This document shows positions 18,957 through 25,698 of a DNA stretch of 25,698 bases, piece after piece; within the stretch, counting starts at the first letter, position 1, and every line of letters begins with the position of its first letter. This stretch comes from Dimorphilus gyrociliatus (Eukaryota > Annelida > Polychaeta > Dinophilidae): NCBI GenBank assembly GCA_904063045.1, contig CAJFCJ010000158.1:1-25698 (forward strand), written 5' to 3'. Position numbers and translations under genes: made by a program. The notes under the pieces were generated by a model. It searched no databases. It was not told where the DNA came from and saw only the letters and a list, made by a program, of their open reading frames with translations.

Positions 18957-19664
18957 ATGGATAAGATAATCTTGATGTTAATAGTTTGTTTTAATGGATT
19001 AACAAGTACTCTTGCGGAAAAGTCAATCTATAATGAGATTAATGGATTAAAGATTCAAGAAAATGGAAAAGCTTGCGTTGAATTATATATTCCTTGTAGA
19101 AAGAACGAAAAGAAAGCTCATGGAAGCGATTGTCAAGCTTATTTCGTATGCGGTCAACCTCTTCAACAAACTGACGAAGAAGGAACCGCCTGGGAAGTTC
19201 ACTATTGTCCTGAAGATCAAATATACGACCTGAAGATAAATAATTGCCAATACAGTCATTTATCCAAATGTAATATTGAAGATAGAGAATTCTGTGCGAA
19301 ATCTCGACTGATTCTATTCGATGACAAACAGAATCAAAGTAACTTTTATAAACCGGAACAAGTAAGAGATATCTACAAAGAGAAAACAGACTCTTCTCCT
19401 TCCGATATGACAAGCAAACAGATAGTCGTTCCTTCCGTAATCGGTGGTCTTTTGATCATAGTTGCAGTAATCTGTGGTATTATCTTCTACCGACGTTATC
19501 GAGCACATAAGAAAGCTGAGAGCAGATCAAGAAGACCTAGTCACAATAGCGACCTTCAAAATCCTTCTGGTCAGTTGTTCTTCTTGAATGATCGGCCACA
19601 TTGGCAACCTACTCGTTTTCAACAAGACAAATGGCAAAACGACGATAGGATCGAAAGATACTGA
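18957..19664 (+). CDS. Type-I membrane protein with one chitin-binding (peritrophin-A/CBM14) domain, 235 aa
   Basis: A single-exon gene. An N-terminal signal peptide (about 1-20, 'MLIVCFNGLTSTLA') is followed by a six-cysteine chitin-binding type-2 domain: C47, C59, C65, C84, C97 and C105 with 'SDCQAYFVCG', 'HYCPEDQIYD' and 'NNCQYSHLSKC'. The aromatic residues expected around the third cysteine are present. Two further cysteines (C40, C113) flank it. One transmembrane helix (about 156-178, 'IVVPSVIGGLLIIVAVICGI') precedes a basic stop-transfer stretch and a 55-residue cytosolic tail. Most CBM14 proteins are secreted into cuticle or gut lining; here the domain is displayed on the cell surface, so a matrix or chitin receptor role is inferred. 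An AATAAA at 19866-19871 may end the transcript. Confidence 0.75.
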   Translation: MDKIILMLIVCFNGLTSTLAEKSIYNEINGLKIQENGKACVELYIPCRKNEKKAHGSDCQAYFVCGQPLQQTDEEGTAWEVHYCPEDQIYDLKINNCQYSHLSKCNIEDREFCAKSRLILFDDKQNQSNFYKPEQVRDIYKEKTDSSPSDMTSKQIVVPSVIGGLLIIVAVICGIIFYRRYRAHKKAESRSRRPSHNSDLQNPSGQLFFLNDRPHWQPTRFQQDKWQNDDRIERY

Positions 19665-20179
19665 AATCTTCCTACACTGATTAGGCAACATTCTTCATTA
19701 AAAATTCCCTTCCTCATAACATATCCCTGTCTAATCATACGAAAAGAAAAGGAGACAACTCTTCACCATTTACTGTTGTTATAAGAGAGAAAAAAGGTAA
19801 GAAGAAAACTAAAGGAGAAGAAGAAGAAGAAGAAGAGGAAGATAACCTGGAAGATAATTAAAAAAAATAAAAATTTTTCTCCTTCTCTGACTAGTCGATT
19901 TTATTTATTTTTTGTGTCAAACGTGTAATTCTTTTCTATTACAGACAAAAAATATGCGTGTATTTCTCCTTTCCTTATCTCAAATTAGAGTGGATTTTTC
20001 AGAGGTTATACAAATATAGATCGATAATTCCGCCTTTCTATCTCTGTAGCCTGCTCATTCTTTTCAATTGAATTGTTGATGAAAGGGTAAATTCCCCATA
20101 TAGTTCTTGAATGCTGTCGCCCGTCTTCATTATTAATATGTCACCCTCTCTCTATAACATTGATATTATACTAAATAGG
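19665..20179. other. Convergent intergenic stretch
   Basis: Lies between the CBM14 gene (+) and the four-TM gene (-). It contains a GAA tract at about 19813-19845 and a possible AATAAA at 19866-19871. No gene seen. Confidence 0.5.
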
Positions 20180-21636
20180 TCATACAAATTGAAGAGGTAA
20201 GACATTCGAAGAAAAGGGAAGTTTATTTCTAGTGGTCGACCAATGAACGGCCGGTATGCTATCCTTATACTCTTCTTCTCTGTTTTAGTAAAAATTTAAG
20301 CATTAAACTCTCCTTCCGTAGAGTAAGAGCATTAGTATATACATACTTTCTATTAGCGAGAATACTGGCGTCCAATATTAATTCGGTCAATTGCGGTAGA
20401 GAACGTTGAGTAGTATTGACCGTCAACGTACTCGACGAAGAAGAAGAAGAAGAAGAAGAGTAGGCCGAATAAGCAGACAATATTTTTGACTGTTCAATAC
20501 TGTCTCGGAATCTGAATAGAAAAAGAATCCAAATAGGATTAGAAAGAAGCAAGAACGAAATACTACGCGTTCGTCTGCCTTACCCTGGATTATCTTGAGC
20601 GTAGGAGTAGGGAGGATATCTGATTTGCGAAAAATCTATTATCTGTTCATCGTTATCATTATCATTATCATCATCAGTCTCCAGACTATCGAACACTGTT
20701 TTCATTCCGCATAAACCGTCTACGATCTTTTCCGAATGGACGTCGAAATTTTTTGTAAAAGTTTTCTTTCGACAACCTTGAAAGAAGAGAAAAAATAATC
20801 AACTATTACCCATATAAGACAAACAAACAAACAGACAAACAACTTACATTTAACGACTAAAGGTGTAATTGCCGCCAATGGACATATAAAGTAATTGACT
20901 ATCATCGCTTGAGCAAACTTTTTATAATCGCTGTAAAGAAAGAGAGAGATTAAAGATAAGATAATCTGAGATAATAAAAAAAAAGGGATTAGACAATTTC
21001 AGTTAGATGCATACCTAGATTTACCAAAATCGCATAGTTCATCGCTGTTCTTATAGTAATAATTCAAGTAGATTGTATAACTGATAAGATACAAGATGTT
21101 TACTTCGTACATAAGAATATAGATAAAGGATTTATATCTATTCTTTAATTTCGTAAAATTTCTAGGAGTCAGGCACAGATAGAACATAAATAGTAAATAA
21201 AATCCATATACTGTAGAGGCAATTCCAACTGCACGACTGTTGATGACGAATAAGTTTTTAAAAAATTTTATTTTAAATTTCAAAAATGTTTGTTTTGTTT
21301 GTCATTTGAAAGATAATCTACTTACGATTGTTTGTAGGAGGAACAATATTCAATATTAAAACCATTATGGCACGGTTTGCCGAAATTGCATGGATGACGA
21401 TGGTGATGATGATGATGGTGATGGTGATGGTGGTGATGATAATGATGCTGATAATATCTCTTCATTCTATAATCTCTCCCAAAGTTCCTTAAATCCTTAA
21501 AATTGTATTCACGACTCCTATAGTATTCAATCATAAATTTTTCATCAACCATAATTATAGTATGCAGCAATGGTCCAGTTATAATTGTTATAATCATACC
21601 GGAAACTGCAATCAGTATCTTCACTTTTCTATTCAT
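20180..21636 (-). CDS. Four-TM membrane protein with poly-His first loop, 357 aa, unknown function
   Basis: Exons (minus): 21636-21326, 21236-21015, 20930-20848, 20776-20584, 20511-20347 and 20279-20180 (TGA); introns 65-89 nt, good GTAAG/GTATG donors and every phase closes. Four hydrophobic helices appear: 'ILIAVSGMIITIITGPLL', 'VGIASTVYGFYLLFMFYLCL', 'YILMYEVNILYLISYTIYL' and 'MIVNYFICPLAAITPLVV'. Between TM1 and TM2 lies a loop with 13 consecutive His (residues 67-79, bases 21438-21400, mixed CAC/CAT) and three Cys ('CNFGKPC', 'EYC'). The C-terminal half is soluble, with an acidic 'DDDNDNDNDE' run, 'YPPYSYAQDNP' (PY-like) and a ten-serine run. Topology resembles tetraspan families (claudin/PMP22/tetraspanin), but I see none of their signature motifs. 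The last exon could instead read through to a stop at 20265. Confidence 0.65.
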
Positions 21637-22304
21637 CCTCCAAACTTCTCTCCTAGTAACTGTCGTTGGATTGCAAATGAGGGAATGAAGAAATTGTAAA
21701 CTTGTTACGAATCTTTATGCTTTTTTGAACAAAAGAAAAAAAAAAAGTCATGTATTTATTCTATGATAATGATTCATATCATACGTCTCTTTGGTGTTAT
21801 TCTAATATTTATATATGAAATTTTGTACAACGCCCTCTTTAAAAATAAGAAAAAGTTTGTCATATTTTTAGAAAAATAGACCTTCTTAGCGTAGGCCTAC
21901 TAATACCAGCACGACGTTCAAATAATGACTAATATTTCTGTTCAAAAAACGTGGCCAATCGGTATGATTCATTCGAACAGAGTCAAAGCCAGCGCTTAGA
22001 ATAGACAATGCGGATAGAATTTTTGCATTCTCTTTCTCTCTCTCTTCCAACCTCGCCCACCTTCTTCTCCTATTCAATGTTTTTGTATTAAAAATGAAAG
22101 ATTTACGAAGTAGACTATGGAATAAATATCAATGATTTAATTGAGCAAGTATCAATATTTTCAATTTAATAATAGCTAGGATTTAGGGAGGGGCAACTTT
22201 AATGCACGATTTCCAATAATTGACTAATACGGTATAGCACGACTTTTCGTTCACTTTGAACCTCCTTTAAGCGTAGCATTTAGAGATTATTTAGTACCTC
22301 TATT

Positions 22305-22323
22305 TCTCTCTCTCTCTCTCTCC
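22305..22323 (+). repeat. (CT)n microsatellite
   Basis: Pyrimidine dinucleotide run upstream of nothing recognisable. Confidence 0.8.
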
Positions 22324-23311
22324 CTCCTACCCATTTTCTCTGTTCTCTCCTTATTTTCTCCATCTCCATATATTGCGATTTTGGTCCATATTCATTTTAT
22401 CTCTTCTTTCGATATGGAAGCAAACGTTCTAAAACATAATGTTCTTTACGCTCTTTATGTTCTCTTTTCTTCTTCTTCTTCCTCATATAATTATTCATAT
22501 TTTAACGAAGCATTATTTATTAATAACGAATTTATAATGATTCTATTTTATAGAATAATTCGCCAAAGTGTTTATTTATTGAAATTTCGTTGATAATTCT
22601 CCAAAACGTTCTCTTTTTCGTCTTGTTCCACGAATATATACTTATTACAACTGCAATAACGAAATCAATCAATCAATCGTTGCTTTTATATATTAATAAT
22701 CTTCGGATATGAAATTACTTAATATATTACATACTATGCTTTTAATAATAATAAACTTATCCAAAAATGTTCTTCATTCTGTTGAGTTTTTTCGTTTTCG
22801 TTCTCCATCCGTCCATTCTTCTTCTTTCTCTTCCGTTTCCAATCTGTTTTTCTTAATTAATAATGCGCATTAATTATGATTAATAAATCATCTTTACTTT
22901 AACTTGGATTTGTTTTGATAATTGTTTAATATTATATATAAATTTTAATGATAATTGTTTTGCATCGTTTTTGAAACGATGATTTTAAATCTACCAGTTT
23001 AATTTCATGAAATAATTGTCTAAATAGTTATTTTTTTTAAAGTATAATTAAAAAACGAAAAAGAAAGAACAGATTAAATAAAGTAAGTTTTAGATAATAC
23101 GAAACTACGAAAAATATTAAGTTTATTATTGTTTACTGTATTATCGCTCAAAGTATAAACAAAACATTTAGCAAAAAAGTTTAACGTTGATTGATAGTGT
23201 ATATTTTTTTTATAATATTCCGTTACAAAGTCTATTAGGATTAATTATTAGATGTAAAGAAAAAAAGAAGGAAAAAAGAAAGCTTTTTAGCATTGTTACA
23301 TTAATTTTTTA

Positions 23312-23317
23312 TTTATT
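23312..23317 (-). terminator. Poly(A) signal AATAAA (minus strand)
   Basis: AATAAA on the minus strand 27 nt after the GPCR stop codon; a very short 3' UTR is implied. Confidence 0.5.
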
Positions 23318-23343
23318 ATAAGATAGAGATTGACGAGTTCATT

Positions 23344-24246
23344 CTAATCTGGTACAACATCATTAGCATTCCTTCTACAAAGACTAGTTGATATCTTTCT
23401 AATTGGACTATAAATAATAAAAGTCATAGTTGGATTTGTAAAAGCAATCAACAATATAATAAATTCGCCGTATTTCAGTAATCTATAGGAACGATTCGAG
23501 ATATCTGATAGCATATTAGATAATATACTAAGGTAGATTATCCACAGGATTATCCTTATAAATAGCTTCACTAATGTCAATTTGGACGATTTTGATGTAG
23601 TTTTAACCTTTTTCATCTGCATTTGCATATTGTCAACGTGACTTTTTGCTATTTTTAAAATTGCTATATGAAAGTATAAACAAGAAACAATTGTCGGCAC
23701 AAAAGCAATAACGCAATATATATATATATAATACAGTTTAAACGCTATTAATCCTCCGCAAAATAATATTTCGCCTGAACTAGATACGGCCAAATAAACT
23801 GGTATAAATGAAAATATTGCCGAAAACGTTGTAATGATTATTGAGATCAATAGTGATACTTTTAAATTGCAGTAGTTTGGATAAATGAATGGGAATGATA
23901 TAAATATATATCTATTGCAGAAGACTGCAATAAGATAGTATTGATTTTGTATAAATATAAAAATTGGTACAACTACTTGTAGAACGCAGAGTAAAGGAGT
24001 TGAACGAATCTTGGCGTATTCTTGTAAAATGTTGATTAAATACATCCAAATCACTAATAATAGATCGGTTATTGTCATTGCCATAACGAAAAATCCACAT
24101 TTCTCTCGAATATGTTTATATCTTGCGAATATTAATGTAATCATAGAATTAAAGCTTAAACAGAGTAGCGATATTAGATGAATCGATGTTCTTATCACAT
24201 TCAATTCGATTGAACCAACGTCTATTGATGACGTCATGTTTTCCAT
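23344..24246 (-). CDS. Divergent rhodopsin-like (class A) GPCR, single exon, 300 aa
   Basis: Seven hydrophobic helices with short loops, as for an orphan neuropeptide-type receptor at the plasma membrane. Landmarks: N33 in TM1 ('LSFNSMITLIF'), D61 in TM2 ('AMTITDLLL'), C87 at the top of TM3 paired with C163 in loop 2, and an 'NRY' (111-113) in place of DRY. P184 is in TM5 ('IAFVPTIVSCLYFHI'). TM6 lacks the usual CWxP, and TM7 has N271-P272 with a tyrosine at 279, a stretched NPxxY. TM4 lacks the conserved Trp. The N-terminus is short, with a possible N-glycosylation site ('NMT', residue 3). AATAAA is at 23317-23312. Ligand unknown. The missing motifs suggest a fast-evolving lineage-specific receptor. 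Confidence 0.75.
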   Translation of the reverse strand: MENMTSSIDVGSIELNVIRTSIHLISLLCLSFNSMITLIFARYKHIREKCGFFVMAMTITDLLLVIWMYLINILQEYAKIRSTPLLCVLQVVVPIFIFIQNQYYLIAVFCNRYIFISFPFIYPNYCNLKVSLLISIIITTFSAIFSFIPVYLAVSSSGEILFCGGLIAFKLYYIYIYCVIAFVPTIVSCLYFHIAILKIAKSHVDNMQMQMKKVKTTSKSSKLTLVKLFIRIILWIIYLSILSNMLSDISNRSYRLLKYGEFIILLIAFTNPTMTFIIYSPIRKISTSLCRRNANDVVPD

Positions 24247-24864
24247 TCTTTTCTTCTTCTTCTTCTTCTCTTTTTATAAACAATTAGCAGATGAACACTT
24301 TCCTTACTTTCCTTTCCGATAGACTGAAGATATACATATATATATATATATGCTAATGAGCTTATTTAGTTATTCATGACTTTAGTTTGTCAAGCTCCAA
24401 TCTCTATATAAGATAATTATAATAATTGGCAAGAGAAGGAATAAAGAAAAACAACTTTATCGACCGAAAATGTAACAGTTGTTTTTAAAAGCGTCACATT
24501 AAACGTTCTCTCTAGACGCTTTCAAAAGAAAATTAAAAGAAAGTGTACCGTTTGTTTTTAAATGATAGATGATAGATGGAAGAGAGATATGATTGAAAGA
24601 AAATCTTGTAGCATATGATAATTCCCCGCCGTTCGATATTCAATTGATTTTCTCCTTTAGTAACCCTTCTTAAATACTGCAATTTCTTCAATTGACACGT
24701 TTGCTAAGTGGGAGGTGTTTGTTATTTTGTTTGTCAAGTAAACGTTTGACGTTAAGTTCTTAGATTGAAAAATCTCTCTAATTTCTAGATTGTTTGTCTC
24801 TTGTTTTTTTTTTATATAGAAAGATGATAAATGATAAGGTATGATATCAATGATAGTTTGCTTT
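24247..24864. other. Intergenic between two minus-strand genes
   Basis: Holds a CTT tract (24248-24270), an (AT)n run near 24333-24351 and AT-rich spacer. No gene seen. Confidence 0.5.
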
Positions 24865-25687
24865 TTAAAAATATATATACAGTATATATATGTTATTCAT
24901 ACAATACCAACTGCATAGTTTGTAGTCAATTTCGGCGTATATATGATCGAAGAACGTCTGCAATAACCATGGAGCATCCGCCTTTGTGATTGTGTTTAGA
25001 TAACATTGTTTGTTTGGTAAATAGAAATCAATTGACCTTTTTCAATGTAAAAAAAAAATTAATTAGTATGATATATTTTTTTTGTTTGTTTTTGTTTTTT
25101 TTAAAAAAAAAATGAAAAAACAAACAACTAACTTGCATTTTGGATTCTTCTCGCATTCGAATTTGCAACCTATTAAACTGGTTATTTTATAGTCTAGACC
25201 GGAAGCTGTCCATATTAGATTTTTTTGAGCAATTGCAACGTTCGATTCACTCTTATACGGACAAACTGTACGTGTGTAAAGTTTTATTTGCTATTTTTAT
25301 CTATCTATCTATTTGTTTGTTTGTTTACAAACCGCATTGAAGTTTGTTGAAATATCTTGCATCTAACTTTGATATAAACAGTTCAGGATGTTGTTCGTTT
25401 GTAGCAAAATTTAATTGGCATTTTTTACTTCCATTATAGTAGTTAATTGATCTTGAAATAAGAAATAAAGACTAGTTTGTCAACTCATTTTTTTCTTGTA
25501 AGTCTTACCGGCACAAAGTTTTCCTTGAACATATGTCTTTACATTTGCTTAGTAGTACATTCTTTGTCAGTAATAGTTTGTCGCTTGTTCCTTGTATTGA
25601 GAGTGCTTTTGCGGAGAGTATCTTTCCCGCATGTTCTTTGTAAGTACAAACTAAAGCGTTTAAAACATTCGTATTAGTTGATAACAA
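24865..25687 (-). CDS. Tandem PAN/apple-domain protein, 3' portion
   Basis: PAN/apple modules bind proteins or glycans, usually in secreted or surface proteins. Visible exons (minus): 25687-25509, 25451-25333, 25265-25133 and 25036-24865 (TAA); the first follows an acceptor 'tgtttttgcag', so more exons lie beyond the window. Introns are 57, 67 and 96 nt. Two modules are seen. The first has 'NALVCTYKEHAGK', 'LLSKCKDICSRKTLCR', 'SINYYNGSKKCQLN' and 'ARYFNKLQC'. The second has 'VCPYKSESNVAIAQKNLIW', 'GCKFECEKNPKCK', 'SIDFYLPNKQCYLN' and 'IDYKLC'. Each module is split by a phase-2 intron at the same point (before SIxxY), and a phase-1 intron separates modules. The last residues before TAA are AT-coded low complexity, so a donor near 24909 may continue the gene. 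Confidence 0.65.
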
Positions 25688-25698
25688 CTGCAAAAACA

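Larger units (their letters stand above)
21637..23343. other. Intergenic, CT-rich
   Basis: No supported gene. It contains a (CT)n tract at 22305-22323 and TCTT/TTC tracts near 22462-22478. A minus-strand frame at 21886-22077 (containing 'MNHTDWPRFLNRNISHYL') is less AT-rich than its surroundings but lacks splice or family support. Confidence 0.5.

Noticed and set aside
19039-19413. Minus-strand open frame of 124 codons
   Set aside because: Antisense shadow of the chitin-binding membrane protein.
21886-22077. Minus-strand open frame of 61-63 codons
   Set aside because: Somewhat coding-like in composition, but no ATG in a good context, no splice partners and no family.
22381-22593. Plus-strand open frame of 70 codons
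   Set aside because: AT-rich with Ser run from a CTT tract; no support.
1-25698. Search for transposases, reverse transcriptase, viral genes, CRISPR arrays or toxin-type operons
   Set aside because: None seen; the THAP gene lacks a transposase domain, and repeats are simple microsatellites or the items listed.

Overview
This is eukaryotic, almost certainly animal, nuclear DNA from an AT-rich, compact genome. The evidence is short spliceosomal introns (mostly 53-96 nt, GT...AG) in several genes, RNA polymerase III type tRNA-Ser genes with T-run terminators, and animal families: a cohesin STAG/SA subunit, a THAP zinc finger, a TRPM-like channel relic, a rhodopsin-like GPCR, a peritrophin-type chitin-binding membrane protein and PAN/apple modules. 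I cannot name the species. A small-genome invertebrate such as a meiofaunal worm or a rotifer would fit. There are no prokaryotic operons, CRISPR arrays or insertion sequences.

Layout. 1-4627 (+): 3' portion of a divergent cohesin STAG/SA/Scc3 gene in ten exons. 4628-6871: AT-rich, with a 16-bp-stem hairpin, a diverged duplicated intron/exon fragment and one possible orphan exon. 6872-7468 (-): three-exon THAP-domain gene, mostly invisible to simple ORF calling. 8386-8467 (+): tRNA-Ser(AGA). 8548-10387 (+): exon-like patches, then a decayed TRPM channel fragment with a frameshift and no pore loop. 10899-10934: two CACGTG sites ahead of a small three-exon coiled-coil gene (11132-11769, +). 12314-12395 (+): tRNA-Ser(CGA). 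12550-15999 (+): intronless 1149-residue alpha-1,4-glucan lyase (GH31). 16235-16316 (-): tRNA-Ser(CGA). 16844-16925 (+): tRNA-Ser(AGA). 17291-18689 (+): secreted lectin-like/PAN protein, four exons. 18957-19664 (+): chitin-binding type-I membrane protein. 20180-21636 (-): six-exon four-TM protein with a 13-histidine run in its first loop. 23344-24246 (-): single-exon GPCR. 24865-25687 (-): 3' end of a tandem apple-domain gene.

The most notable locus is 12.3-16.3 kb. A long intronless glucan lyase, an enzyme characterised from red algae and fungi, lies exactly between two identical, inverted tRNA-Ser(CGA) genes. Its coding sequence looks visibly richer in G+C than its flanks. A 25-bp piece of its 3' end recurs exactly about 1.5 kb downstream, beside the lectin gene start. 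This suggests an acquired gene at a recombination-prone tRNA site. The genes downstream (lectin/PAN, chitin-binding, apple repeats) are secreted or surface proteins for glycan recognition or adhesion, but nothing in the sequence shows they act together with the lyase.

Splice models were built by hand from GT/AG sites, reading phase and family resemblance. All family alignments are from memory, not from a search.
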